Below, piece after piece: positions 50,388-59,878 of a stretch of 64,000 bases of DNA (within the stretch, counting starts at the first letter, position 1; every line of letters begins with the position of its first letter). Below the pieces are notes generated by a model. That model was not told the DNA's origin. It did not search any database and saw only the letters and a list, made by a program, of their open reading frames with translations. The position numbers and the translations under genes are program-made. Source of the DNA: Arthrobacter sp. Soil762 (GTDB lineage Bacteria > Actinomycetota > Actinomycetes > Actinomycetales > Micrococcaceae); contig NZ_LMSG01000001.1 of the NCBI RefSeq assembly GCF_001428335.1, positions 62,841 to 126,840 of the forward strand, written 5' to 3'.

Positions 50388-51638
50388 ATGCTGAAGATCG
50401 GTTTGACGGGCGGCATCGCCTCAGGGAAGTCAGTGGTCGCCGCACGCCTGGCGGAGCTCGGTGCGGTGCTGGTGGACGCGGATTCGCTGGCTCGGGACGT
50501 CGTTGAACCGGGAACGCCGGGGCTGGCCAGCGTGGTGGAAGCCTTTGGAGCGGAAATGCTCGACGGCGGCGGCCGGCTGGATCGGGCCAGGCTGGGTGCC
50601 GTGGTGTTCGGCAATCCCTCGCAGCTGGCCGTGCTGAACGGCATTGTGCACCCGCTGGTCCGGGCCGCCGCGGCCAGGATCATCGCCACAGCTCCGGCCG
50701 GCGCCATTGTGGTCCAGGACATCCCACTGCTCGTCGAGACGGGCCAGGGGAGCGGCTTCCATCTTGTCCTTGTGGTGGACGCGTCCGATGACGTCAGGAT
50801 CGCCCGGATGCTCGAACACCGCGGCATGACGGCCGAGGACGCCCGGTCACGCATGGCTGCCCAGGCCTCGCGTGAGGCGCGGCTGGCCGCTGCCGACGTC
50901 GTGCTGGACAACTCCGGATCACTGGCGGAGGTGACGGCGCAGGTGGACAGGCTCTGGGCCGAACGACTGGTGCCGTTCGCGCGCAATCTCAGGCGCGGCG
51001 CCAGGGCGGTCAGGGCAGGCATGGCAGTCTTGTCGGTGCCGCAGCAGGATTGGGCGGTCCAGGCTGCACGGCTTGGCGCCCGAATCACGGCCGCAGCACC
51101 GGACGACATCCTGGCTGTTGACCATATCGGCTCCACAGCCGTGCCTGGCCTGGCAGCCAAGGACGTCATCGACCTCCAGGTCACGGTGTCCGATCTCAAC
51201 GCCGCGGACCGGATCGCACCGCTGCTGGCCGCTGCTGGCTTCCCGGCCGTGCCGGGGGTTGGCTTCGACACTCCGAAACCGACGGATCCGGACCCGGCGC
51301 AGTGGCAAAAACGCTTCCACGCCAACGCGGACCCCGGCCGCCCCGCCAACGTGCACGTACGGGCGGCCGGATCGTCCGGCTGGCGCTACGCGCTGCTCTT
51401 CCGCGACTGGCTCAGGAACGACCCGGAAGCCGCCGCCTTGTATGAAGACCATAAACGCGCGTTGACCGAACAGTTTGCCGGCAGTAGAGGTACCCATGCC
51501 TATGCGGAGGCGAAGGAGCCGTGGTTCACGGACGTCGCCTGGCCGCGTATGGACGGTTGGGCTGCGCGCACGGGGTGGGTGCCGCCGTCGTACGCGTCCC
51601 GATCCTGTCCGCCCGTTTCGGGTGATGTTCGCCGGTAA
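50388..51638 (+). CDS. coaE: Dephospho-CoA kinase fused to a GrpB/UPF0157 domain
   Basis: A 416-residue two-domain protein. Residues 1-205 are dephospho-CoA kinase, the last step of CoA synthesis: P-loop GLTGGIASGKS (5-15), VDADSLARDVVEPGTPG (29-45), and the lid with EHRGMTAEDARSRMAAQ. Residues 225-400 are a GrpB-like nucleotidyltransferase-fold domain (VDHIGSTAVPGLAAKDVIDL and DWLRNDPEAAALYEDHKRAL). The same fusion is known in mycobacteria. Transcription appears leaderless from TAGGGT at 50376-50381. UvrB follows after 44 bases on the same strand. Confidence 0.95.
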   Translation: MLKIGLTGGIASGKSVVAARLAELGAVLVDADSLARDVVEPGTPGLASVVEAFGAEMLDGGGRLDRARLGAVVFGNPSQLAVLNGIVHPLVRAAAARIIATAPAGAIVVQDIPLLVETGQGSGFHLVLVVDASDDVRIARMLEHRGMTAEDARSRMAAQASREARLAAADVVLDNSGSLAEVTAQVDRLWAERLVPFARNLRRGARAVRAGMAVLSVPQQDWAVQAARLGARITAAAPDDILAVDHIGSTAVPGLAAKDVIDLQVTVSDLNAADRIAPLLAAAGFPAVPGVGFDTPKPTDPDPAQWQKRFHANADPGRPANVHVRAAGSSGWRYALLFRDWLRNDPEAAALYEDHKRALTEQFAGSRGTHAYAEAKEPWFTDVAWPRMDGWAARTGWVPPSYASRSCPPVSGDVRR

Positions 51639-51682
51639 CTGATCCGGCTTTCACTGTCGGTCCCCGGTTGTAGATTAGAGGC

Positions 51683-53782
51683 ATGAGCCTTGCCCAGGAG
51701 ATCAACCGCGTCGTCGCTCCGTTTGAAGTCATCAGCGAGTTCCAGCCGGCCGGCGACCAGCCTGCCGCCATCACCGAACTCACGGAGCGGATCAGGAACG
51801 GCGAAAAGGACGTTGTCCTGCTGGGCGCCACCGGTACCGGCAAGAGCGCCACCACGGCCTGGCTCATCGAACAGGTCCAGCGGCCCACGTTGGTCATGGT
51901 GCAGAACAAGACCCTGGCCGCCCAACTCGCCAACGAATTCCGTGAACTCCTGCCCAACAACGCGGTGGAGTACTTCGTTTCGTACTACGATTACTACCAA
52001 CCTGAGGCCTACGTAGCGCAGACGGACACCTTCATTGAGAAGGACTCGTCCATCAACGAGGAAGTGGAACGGCTCCGCCACTCCGCCACCAATGCGCTGC
52101 TGACCCGCCGGGACGTTATTGTGGTGGCCACAGTGTCCTGCATCTACGGCCTGGGCACGCCGGAAGAGTACATTGCCGGCATGGTCACGCTCCGCAAAGG
52201 GGCGCAGATGAACCGCGACGACCTGCTCCGGAAATTCGTCTCCATGCAGTACGCGCGCAACGACATGGACTTCCACCGCGGCACGTTCCGGGTCCGCGGC
52301 GACACCGTGGAAATCATCCCGATGTACGAGGAACTCGCCATCCGCATCGAATTCTTCGGAGACGAGATTGAGAACATCCACACTCTCCATCCGCTGACTG
52401 GCGAACTGATCCGGGACGAAGAGGAAATGTACGTCTTCCCGGCCTCGCACTATGTGGCCGGGCCCGAGCGGATGGCCCGGGCCATCAAGCGGATCGAGGA
52501 CGAACTCGCCGAACGCCTGGCCGTCCTGGAAGGCCAGAACAAGCTGGTGGAAGCCCAGCGGCTCCGGATGCGCACCACCTACGACCTCGAAATGATGCAG
52601 CAGATGGGCTTCTGCAACGGCATCGAAAACTACTCGTCGCACATCGACGGCCGTGCCCGCGGGACCGCTCCGCACTGCCTCATCGACTACTTCCCGGACG
52701 ACTTCCTGCTGGTGATCGACGAATCCCATGTCACCGTGCCGCAGATCGGCGCCATGTACGAGGGCGACATGTCCCGCAAGCGGAACCTCGTGGACTTCGG
52801 CTTCCGCCTGCCGTCGGCCATGGACAACCGACCGCTGAAATGGGACGAATTCCTCCAACGCGTCGGCCAGACGGTCTACCTGTCGGCCACTCCCGGCAAG
52901 TACGAACTCGGCAAGGCTGACGGTTTTGTGCAGCAGATCATCCGGCCCACCGGACTGATCGACCCTGAGGTGGTGGTCAAGCCCACCAAGGGCCAGATCG
53001 ATGACCTCCTCGGCGAGATCAAGACCCGCACGGCAAAGAACGAACGCGTCCTGGTCACCACCCTGACCAAGCGGATGGCGGAGGACCTCACCGACTACCT
53101 GCTGGGCCACGGCATCAAGGTCGAATACCTGCACTCGGATGTGGACACCCTCCGACGCGTTGAACTGCTCCGGGAACTCCGGATGGGTGTCTTCGACGTC
53201 CTGGTGGGCATCAACCTGCTTCGCGAAGGCCTGGACCTGCCCGAGGTCTCCCTCGTGAGCATCCTGGACGCGGACAAGGAAGGCTTCCTGCGCTCGGCGA
53301 CTTCGCTGATCCAGACCATCGGCCGTGCTGCCCGCAACGTGTCCGGCGAGGTCCACATGTACGCGGACCGCATCACCGACTCCATGGCGAAGGCTATCGA
53401 CGAGACCAACCGGCGCCGCGCCATCCAGGTTGCCTACAACACGGAACGGGGCATCGATCCGCAGCCGCTGCGGAAGAAGATTGCCGACATTACCGACCAG
53501 CTGGCCAAGGAAGACGCAGACACCCAGGAGCTGCTCAACAACAACCGGCTGGCCAAGGGCGCCAAACGTGGCAAGTCCGCGGCAAAGGGCGCAGCACAGC
53601 TCCGCAAGGACGGCCTCGCCGCGGCACCGGCCGAAGACCTCGTGGGCCTCATCGAACAACTGACCGAACAGATGCACGGCGCTGCCGCCGAACTCCAGTT
53701 CGAGGTGGCCGCGCGGATCCGGGACGAGGTCAGTGACCTTAAGAAGGAGCTCCGCCAGATGCAGGCGGCCGGCCACGCCTAG
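51683..53782 (+). CDS. uvrB: Excinuclease ABC subunit B
   Basis: A 699-residue UvrB. Motif I is [11 protein letters not shown] near residue 49, the beta-hairpin that probes damage is [11 protein letters not shown] near 95, motif II is DESHV near 346, and motif VI is [12 protein letters not shown] near 540. The C-terminal UVR domain ([19 protein letters not shown], near 655) binds UvrC. ATG 51683 comes six bases after TAGATT (51671-51676) with no ribosome site, so a leaderless mRNA is likely. I saw no clear LexA box in the short upstream region. Confidence 0.97.
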   Translation: MSLAQEINRVVAPFEVISEFQPAGDQPAAITELTERIRNGEKDVVLLGATGTGKSATTAWLIEQVQRPTLVMVQNKTLAAQLANEFRELLPNNAVEYFVSYYDYYQPEAYVAQTDTFIEKDSSINEEVERLRHSATNALLTRRDVIVVATVSCIYGLGTPEEYIAGMVTLRKGAQMNRDDLLRKFVSMQYARNDMDFHRGTFRVRGDTVEIIPMYEELAIRIEFFGDEIENIHTLHPLTGELIRDEEEMYVFPASHYVAGPERMARAIKRIEDELAERLAVLEGQNKLVEAQRLRMRTTYDLEMMQQMGFCNGIENYSSHIDGRARGTAPHCLIDYFPDDFLLVIDESHVTVPQIGAMYEGDMSRKRNLVDFGFRLPSAMDNRPLKWDEFLQRVGQTVYLSATPGKYELGKADGFVQQIIRPTGLIDPEVVVKPTKGQIDDLLGEIKTRTAKNERVLVTTLTKRMAEDLTDYLLGHGIKVEYLHSDVDTLRRVELLRELRMGVFDVLVGINLLREGLDLPEVSLVSILDADKEGFLRSATSLIQTIGRAARNVSGEVHMYADRITDSMAKAIDETNRRRAIQVAYNTERGIDPQPLRKKIADITDQLAKEDADTQELLNNNRLAKGAKRGKSAAKGAAQLRKDGLAAAPAEDLVGLIEQLTEQMHGAAAELQFEVAARIRDEVSDLKKELRQMQAAGHA

Positions 53783-53861
53783 TCCACTCCCGGGCGCCGA
53801 AGGGACGTGGCAGTCGGGGCATGTTTCCGCATGTCGGGACGCCTACTGTACAGTTAACGTC

Positions 53862-53980
53862 ACGTAGGGGAGTATCCCGAGCGCTACGATCGTCAACACG
53901 CCAGGCAAAGTTGCCTGGCCGGGCGTAGCGGGCCGCCATTTCAGCACCAAGTGCACAGGCTGGCCGGAGAGACTTACACC
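53862..53980 (+). promoter_or_regulatory. Probable yybP-ykoY manganese riboswitch
   Basis: The leader of terC has GGGGAGTATCCCGAG near its 5' side (53867-53881) and GGCCGGAGAGACTTAC near its 3' side (53962-53977). These are the two conserved internal-loop segments of the yybP-ykoY class. Between them is an eight-base hairpin, CCAGGCAA-AG-TTGCCTGG, suitable for the variable stem. The class binds Mn2+ and often precedes TerC-like Mn exporters, which fits the next gene. The fold was judged by eye. Confidence 0.75.
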
Positions 53981-54010
53981 ATTTCTCTGTACCCTGCGAA
54001 AGGCTAACCT

Positions 54011-55039
54011 GTGCCCGAATTACCAGTGTGGTTCGAGGTCGGCTCACTTGTCGTCCTTGGCCTGATCCTTCTCATTGACCTTCTGCTGGTCGTCCGACGC
54101 CCCCACGAGCCTTCCATGAAGGAAGCCGGCCTGTGGGTTGCGTTCTACGTCTCCCTGGCCCTGCTGTTCGCCGGGGCCATGTTCTTCTTTACCGGCGCCG
54201 AATTCGGCGGCCAGTTTGTGGCCGGCTGGGTCACTGAATACAGCCTCAGCATCGACAACCTGTTTGTCTTCATCATCATCATGGCCCGCTTCTCCGTGCC
54301 CCGTAAGTACCAGCAGGAAGTCCTGATGGTGGGCATCATCATCGCCCTGATCCTGCGCGGCATCTTCATCCTCCTCGGCGCCATCGTGATCGAGCAGTTC
54401 AGCTGGGTGTTCTACATCTTCGGCGCGTTCCTGCTCTGGACTGCCTGGAAGCAGGCCCAGGACGAGGGTGAGGACGAAGAGGACAAGGAAAACCCGCTCA
54501 TCGCCCGGATCCGCAAGGTTATCCCCATGGCGGAGAAGTTCGACGGCGGCAAGCTGCGCACCACGGTGGACGGCAAGAAGGTTTTCACCCCCATGCTGAT
54601 TGTGTTCATCACCATCGGCCTGACCGATCTCCTCTTCGCAGTGGACTCGATTCCCGCGATCTTCGGCCTGACGCAGAGCCCGTTCATCGTCTTCACCGCC
54701 AACCTGTTCGCCCTGATGGGCCTGCGCCAGCTGTACTTCCTGCTGGGCGGCCTGATGAACCGCCTGGTCTACCTGAAGCACGCGCTGTCCTTCATCCTGG
54801 CGTTCATCGGTGTGAAGCTGGTGCTCCACGCCATGCACGTGAACGAACTGCCGTTCATCAACGGCGGCAACCACATCGAGTGGGCCCCGGAGATTCCGAC
54901 ATTCGTCTCCCTGGCCGTCATTGTGGGCACCATCATCGTTGCCGTGATTGCCAGCCTCATGAGCTCCAAGGCAAAGACGGCCCACCTGGACCCCCGCCTC
55001 GAGGAAGACGCCAAGAAGAGCCTCAGCGAAGCCGAGTAG
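54011..55039 (+). CDS. TerC family membrane protein, probable metal exporter
   Basis: A 342-residue protein with about nine membrane helices. TerC-type metal-site residues are visible in NLFVFIIIMARFSVPRK near residue 80 and FAVDSIPAIFGLTQSP near 212, each with the conserved acidic/polar residues. An acidic cytoplasmic loop (DEGEDEEDKENP, near 155) and a charged tail are also present. TerC relatives such as MeeF/MeeY and Alx export Mn2+ or load it onto secreted proteins. The GTG start and the Mn riboswitch-like leader support metal-induced expression. The name derives from tellurite resistance, which need not apply here. Confidence 0.9.
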   Translation: MPELPVWFEVGSLVVLGLILLIDLLLVVRRPHEPSMKEAGLWVAFYVSLALLFAGAMFFFTGAEFGGQFVAGWVTEYSLSIDNLFVFIIIMARFSVPRKYQQEVLMVGIIIALILRGIFILLGAIVIEQFSWVFYIFGAFLLWTAWKQAQDEGEDEEDKENPLIARIRKVIPMAEKFDGGKLRTTVDGKKVFTPMLIVFITIGLTDLLFAVDSIPAIFGLTQSPFIVFTANLFALMGLRQLYFLLGGLMNRLVYLKHALSFILAFIGVKLVLHAMHVNELPFINGGNHIEWAPEIPTFVSLAVIVGTIIVAVIASLMSSKAKTAHLDPRLEEDAKKSLSEAE

Positions 55040-55074
55040 GCTGTTTCCGCGTTTCCTTGACGCACACTGCATTT

Positions 55075-55111
55075 CCACTGATCCCGGCCGCACTGCGGCC
55101 GGGATCAGTGG
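55075..55111. terminator. Terminator after terC
   Basis: A perfect 17-base stem, CCACTGATCCCGGCCGC against GCGGCCGGGATCAGTGG, with a three-base ACT loop, 35 bases after the terC stop. CTTAAT follows. It isolates the metal-regulated unit from the MFS gene downstream. Confidence 0.8.
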
Positions 55112-55160
55112 CTTAATCTGCCCCCTGTAGGACCTGGCCGCCCAGGACTATGCTCGGACC

Positions 55161-56596
55161 ATGGCCCGCACCCTGATCACGGAAAGAGGAGTGCGCCAGG
55201 TGCAACGGCGCACCGTGGTGCTGCTGAGCGCGGCCCAGGTTTTCGGTGGCATCGGCACAGGAGCCACGGTTTCGATTGGTTCCATCCTTGCCGTGGAACT
55301 TTCCGGTTCCAGCGTGTGGGCGGGTGCCGTGGCCACGGTTATGACATTGGGGGCCGCGCTGACAGCACTGCCCCTTGCTTCGTTGGCGGACCGTCGGGGC
55401 CGTCGGGCGGGGCAGGTCACGGGGCTTCCGCCGCCCTGGCCGGCACAGTTCTGATAGTGCTGTCGGTGGTGTCCGGCGTGTTTGTCCTGCTGGTACTGGG
55501 GGCGGTGGGCATCGGTGTGGGTACCGCGGCCAGCCTGCAGGCACGCTTCGCCGCCGTCGACCTTGCAGACGCTGAACACCGCGGCAGGGCGCTTTCCGCC
55601 GTGGTGTGGGCTGTGACGGTCGGCGCCGTGGCCGGACCCAACCTGATCCAACCCGGCACCGTGGTGGGCCTGGCCCTCGGCCTGCCTCCCGTCGCCGGAC
55701 CGTTCGTGATCTCCGCAGCCGGACTCCTGCTGGCCATTGTGCTGCTTTTCGCTGGTCTCAGGCCCGACCCGCTCCTGCTCGCGCGGGAAATCGCCGCCCA
55801 GGATCTTGCCGCCCGGGATCTTGCCACTCAGGAACCCGCCGCGCTGGATCTCGACCCCCAGCCAGCTGGCGGGGAGATGCAGGGCACGCCACCAGGTACT
55901 GCAAATCAGCAAGGCGCCACCGCGCGCAACGCAGTCGGGGGATCGCTCGTCCGCGGGCTGCGGGCCATCCGCCAGTCCAGGGCTTCCTGGCTGGCGCTTG
56001 CCGCCGTCGTCGGAGCGCACGCCGTGATGGTGGGCGTGATGTCCATGACCCCGCTGCATTTGCAGGAACTCGTGGCCGGGCCTGGTGCGTCCCATGCCGG
56101 CCACGCCGCCTCCGGCGATGTCCTGGTGATCATCGGCTTCACCATCTCCCTGCATATCGCAGGCATGTTCGCGTTGTCGCCGGTTATGGGCTGGCTGACG
56201 GACAAGGCAGGCAGGACTGAGACCATCATGATCGGCTTCGCCACGCTGATCGCTGCCGTCGCCGTCGCAGGGTTTGGCCAGACGTCCACCGTCGCGGTTG
56301 CCGTGGGACTTGTGCTGCTGGGCATGGGCTGGTCTGCGGCCACCATTTCCGGGTCCACGCTGCTGGCGGAGAGCGTCCCGCAGGAGTCCCGCGTGCTGGT
56401 CCAGGGGGTGTCGGACATGCTAATGGGCGCCGCAGGTGCGGTGGGCGGGGCCACTTCCGGACTGATCCTCAGCTGGGCCGGCTACCTGGGGCTCAACATG
56501 GCAGGCGGACTGGTGGGGGCTGCTGTCCTGACCGCCGCTGTCGTTGCCCTGGTGGCGCGCCGCCGCAGCCCGGCGGCTGGCTCAGCTGCCGGCTGA
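55161..56596 (+). pseudogene. MFS transporter gene with a single-base frameshift
   Basis: The first 87 codons encode TVVLLSAAQVFGGIGTGATV and LASLADRRGRRAGQVTG, a normal MFS start with motif A. The rest of the protein continues in another frame from ASAALAGTVLIVLSVVSGVF to the end (MGWLTDKAGRTETIMIGFAT, then QESRVLVQGVSDMLMGAAGA). Adding one G to the GGGG at 55421-55424 restores about 478 residues and 12 helices. It is either a recent inactivation or a sequencing error. A Leu/Ala/Asp-repeat loop in the middle (QDLAARDLATQEPAALDL) is unusual. ATG 55161 follows TATGCT by six bases. Confidence 0.75.
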
Positions 56597-57958
56597 GCCG
56601 GCAACCGAGCGCACCATACCCAGCAGCCGCCCGAAAATAGCCTCGCCGTCGTCAGCTATGCCGTCATGGTGGAAGTCGGCCGTCTCCCATACCCGGAGTC
56701 CGCGCACAGCAGCCGCCGTCTCCAGTGACAGGCAGCGGTCCACGTAAATGTCGTCCTGGTAGACCGCGGCGGCAACCGGCACGCTGTTCGCGGCCAACTG
56801 TGTGGGGTCATACAGCGGCCTCCAGTCCGTTTTGGCGGCCAGCAGATGGGCCACCTGCCGCAGCGGCACCAAGGCGGGATCCTGTTCGAAATACCACGGG
56901 TACACCATCTCGCCGGTCAGCAGCAGCGCCTCCGCATCCGGGTGGAATGCCGGATTTTCCTGCAGCACACGCCAGGCAGCCCAGTCAGTCGCCTGTCCCT
57001 GCCCGTAGATGGACTCGTGCAGCAGGGCGTAGAGCGGGTTCGCCAGGCGGGACACGATGCCCTGGACCTGCTCCAGGAAGGCATCGGAGAGCCTGTTCCC
57101 GTGTGGTGTCTCGGTGAAGGCGTCTTCCAGCAGGTAGTGCAGGCCATCCACCCGCGTGTTTCCGCCCAGGAAGGAGCCCACCATCTGGAACCGTTCAACC
57201 GTGAGCCGGCCGCCGTCGGGAAGGAACTCCTCGGACTGCCGAAGGTGCGATGCGATCGCGTTCACTGCCCGGCGGTCCTCCGGATACCAGCTGAAGTACT
57301 CGGTGTTGCGGGCTGCAACGCGCGCGAACGTGGCGCGGTAGACGTCGTCGGCATGGCCGGCTAGCGGCGCAAGTCCGCCCGTGATGAGAGCCTCCTTCAG
57401 ACCGTCCGGGGCAAAAGACAGGTACGTCAGCGCGCAGAATCCGCCGTAGCTTTGGCCGTAGATGCTCCAGGGGCCGGAGCCGAGCGCCGCGCGGATGAGC
57501 TCCGCGTCGGCCACGATGGAATCCGCACGGAAATGCTCGAGGTACGCAGCCTGTGCCTCGGCTGTTCCGCGCGCGGCCAGCGTGTTCCGGTCAAGGGGGG
57601 TCGACAGCCCGGTGCCGCGCTGGTCCAGCATCAGGATCCGGAAGTCCCGGGCAGCCGCCTTGCTCCAGCCGCCCAGCGAAGCCAGCCGGTTGCCGCGGCC
57701 GCCCGGCCCGCCCTGGAGGAACACCAGCCAGGGAAGCTCTTCGGCTTCAGCCTGGGTGTGGGCCGACGAGACGTACTCACGGGCGAAGACGGTGATGGTC
57801 TCGGCGTCGTCGCCGCTCCCTGGAGCGAAGTGGTCCAAGGGAACGGTGAAGTAGTGCTCGCCGGTGCGCATGCCACGGAATTCGTGCCTGGCCTTCACAA
57901 AATGCGGGACAGGGGTCCGCGTTTGCGTCGTTTGAGAGGAAGCGTCCTGCTCAGCCAC
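56582..57958 (-). CDS. Alpha/beta hydrolase, prolyl aminopeptidase (S33)-like
   Basis: About 458 residues. It has LVFLQGGPGGRGNR near residue 80, the S33 motif RILMLDQRGTGLSTP, the nucleophile elbow IYGQSYGGFCALTYL (Ser near 165), and the catalytic His late in ADFHHDGIADDG. S33 enzymes remove N-terminal proline or other residues from peptides. GTG 57958 overlaps the upstream GNAT gene by eight bases; ATG 57985 is also in frame. The 3' end overlaps the convergent MFS gene by 15 bases. Confidence 0.87.
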   Translation of the reverse strand: MAEQDASSQTTQTRTPVPHFVKARHEFRGMRTGEHYFTVPLDHFAPGSGDDAETITVFAREYVSSAHTQAEAEELPWLVFLQGGPGGRGNRLASLGGWSKAAARDFRILMLDQRGTGLSTPLDRNTLAARGTAEAQAAYLEHFRADSIVADAELIRAALGSGPWSIYGQSYGGFCALTYLSFAPDGLKEALITGGLAPLAGHADDVYRATFARVAARNTEYFSWYPEDRRAVNAIASHLRQSEEFLPDGGRLTVERFQMVGSFLGGNTRVDGLHYLLEDAFTETPHGNRLSDAFLEQVQGIVSRLANPLYALLHESIYGQGQATDWAAWRVLQENPAFHPDAEALLLTGEMVYPWYFEQDPALVPLRQVAHLLAAKTDWRPLYDPTQLAANSVPVAAAVYQDDIYVDRCLSLETAAAVRGLRVWETADFHHDGIADDGEAIFGRLLGMVRSVAGSAGS

Positions 57959-58451
57959 GGATGGACGCTGCCGTTCTGGTGCCAAAGCTCTCCAGAGCGT
58001 CGCCGGTCAGCCGGAACGTCGACCAGCCATCCAGGGGGCGGGCGCCGAGGCTGCGGTAGAAGTTGATGGACGGTTCGTTCCAGTCCAGGACGCTCCACTC
58101 AACCCGGGCGTAGCCCCTCTCGACGGCGGTGGCGGCCAGGTGCTGCAGGAGCGCCTTGCCGTGGCCCTCGCCGCGGGCGTGCGGGCTGACGTAGAGGTCT
58201 TCCAGATAGATGCCGTGGACGCCTTCCCAGGTGGAGTAATTCAGGAACCAGAGCGCGAAACCCCGGACCTCGCCTGCGCTGTTCTCAGCCAATGTGGCAA
58301 ACACGCGCGGGTTCTCGCCGAACAGGACCTCAGCCAGCATTTCCGGTGTGTTGCGGACCGCGTCCGGTTCCTTTTCGTAGATGGCCAGTTCGTGGATCAT
58401 CTGCAGGATGGCGGGGACGTCTTGCCGGGTGGCGGGGCGGATTACACTCAT
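57951..58451 (-). CDS. GNAT family N-acetyltransferase (diamine acetyltransferase-like)
   Basis: A 166-residue GNAT. It contains LAIYEKEPDAVRNTPEML near residue 27, FALWFLNYSTWEGVHGIYLE near 70, and the acetyl-CoA motif VSPHARGEGHGKALLQHLA near 97. These resemble spermidine/spermine or thialysine N-acetyltransferases. TAAACT complementary to 58458-58463 lies six bases before the ATG, so the transcript is probably leaderless. The following hydrolase start lies inside its last codons, so the two are likely coexpressed. Confidence 0.88.
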   Translation of the reverse strand: MSVIRPATRQDVPAILQMIHELAIYEKEPDAVRNTPEMLAEVLFGENPRVFATLAENSAGEVRGFALWFLNYSTWEGVHGIYLEDLYVSPHARGEGHGKALLQHLAATAVERGYARVEWSVLDWNEPSINFYRSLGARPLDGWSTFRLTGDALESFGTRTAASIRG

Positions 58452-58496
58452 GGTCCGAGTTTACTAGCGGGGCCGTGATCCCTGCTGCCAGGCTCC

Positions 58497-59867
58497 CTAT
58501 TGCCAGCGAAGCTGCGATGTTCCGTAGCGGACGGGTCCCTTGCTGTACTCCAGCGGCACGCCGTCCGCCATGATGGGCGGCCCAACATATCGCAGGCGGC
58601 CGTAGGAGCTGTCCATTACATGGAGTTCCGGGTCAGGCAGGGAACCGCCGTGACTGGCCACTGCGGGCAGCCGGAACAGTTCTTCAGCCGTGCGGGCCAG
58701 GGAAAGCCGGGCAGCGCCGCCACGTCCGCTTCGGAGCCGTTCGGCCAGCAAGGCAACTGCTGCCGCCGCCAGGCCATAACCGGTGGCATGATCCAGGGCC
58801 TGCACTGGAAGCGCCCCCGGCTGCCACCCGTCATCAGTCGTGCGGCCATACCGTTCGGCAATGCCGCAAGCGGCCTGTACCAGGCTGTCAAAACCGCGCC
58901 GTCCGTTCCAAGGGCCACCGCTGCCCCAGGCGCTGAGGGCGACGATCACGAGGTCGGGCCGGGCAAGCAACAGCGCTTCGGGTGCCAGCCCAAAAGGGTC
59001 CAGCCCGCCGTCGCGGTAGCCCGTGACCACCACGTCGGCAGACTCAATGAGCAGCCTGACCGCTTCCATGGCGGCAGGATCCCGGAGGTCCGCCTCGGCG
59101 CTGCGCTTGTCAAAGCCCGAGTCAATGAACACATCGCTCAACTCCGGAAGCTGGGGCGGGTCGATGCGCAGAACGTCCGCGCCCAGGGCGCCCAGGAGGC
59201 GTGTGGCAGTGGGCCCCGCAATGACGCGCGTCAGGTCCAACACCTTGAGCCCGGCCAAGGGGTGGCGCGGAACTGCCGATGGAACCCACCGGGAGAGCTG
59301 CGGACTTTCACTGGCTGACCGTGGCGGACGGGAGATTCTGATCCATGGTCCGGAGCACGCCGTCGCATACATGGGGGTCGCGATCCACTCGTCCCGTGTG
59401 CGCACGGCAGCCGCGACGCCGTTGTTTGCCGTGATGGTTTCCTCGGCGGCCACGGACGTCATTCGTAACAGGGCGTGTTCCACGTCCTGTGGTGTGCTCA
59501 CGGAGAGGGCCGACGTCAGCCGGGCTGCGTGGTGGGGGTAGTTGGCGTGGAGGCGGATCCAGCCGTCCGACGTGCGCCGAAAGCCGGACATCGGAGCGAA
59601 CCCTTCGGGTTTGACGCCCGCGATCCGCAGGTGTCCCAGCGAATCGAACGCCGCCGCGGTGGCGCCGGATGCCAGGGAGTACCTGCCCGGAACGCCAACA
59701 AGCGCGTTCAGCGACGTCGCTGCTGCCTGGACCGCCCCCAAAGCCAGTCCCTCGACGTCCAGCGGGCCCTTCCACCACTGCCGTGGACCGTTGGAAGGTG
59801 CCACGGGCTGGGCCTTCAGGGCTTCCACAACCCGAAGGCTGCCGGTCAGGTCGGGGACGGAGTCCAT
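58497..59867 (-). CDS. CoA-transferase family III (CaiB/BaiF) protein with unusual domain order
   Basis: A 456-residue protein. The usual N-terminal signature of family III, LAGLKVLDLTRVIAGPTATR, occurs only at about residue 203, followed by GADVLRID, GFDSLVQAACGIAERYG and LPVQALDHATGYGLAAAAVA. The first 200 residues contain SDGWIRLHANYPHHAARL and an ANNGVAAAVRTRDEWIA stretch that resemble the C-terminal domain of standard members. The order thus looks permuted or fused. Family members move CoA between carboxylic acids. TAGGCT complementary to 59876-59881 lies eight bases before the ATG. Confidence 0.8.
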   Translation of the reverse strand: MDSVPDLTGSLRVVEALKAQPVAPSNGPRQWWKGPLDVEGLALGAVQAAATSLNALVGVPGRYSLASGATAAAFDSLGHLRIAGVKPEGFAPMSGFRRTSDGWIRLHANYPHHAARLTSALSVSTPQDVEHALLRMTSVAAEETITANNGVAAAVRTRDEWIATPMYATACSGPWIRISRPPRSASESPQLSRWVPSAVPRHPLAGLKVLDLTRVIAGPTATRLLGALGADVLRIDPPQLPELSDVFIDSGFDKRSAEADLRDPAAMEAVRLLIESADVVVTGYRDGGLDPFGLAPEALLLARPDLVIVALSAWGSGGPWNGRRGFDSLVQAACGIAERYGRTTDDGWQPGALPVQALDHATGYGLAAAAVALLAERLRSGRGGAARLSLARTAEELFRLPAVASHGGSLPDPELHVMDSSYGRLRYVGPPIMADGVPLEYSKGPVRYGTSQLRWQ

Positions 59868-59878
59868 TCGGTCAGAGC

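Noticed and set aside
51500-53776. 758-residue minus-strand open frame
   Set aside because: Antisense to uvrB, which has complete motifs; no domain is seen in the shadow.
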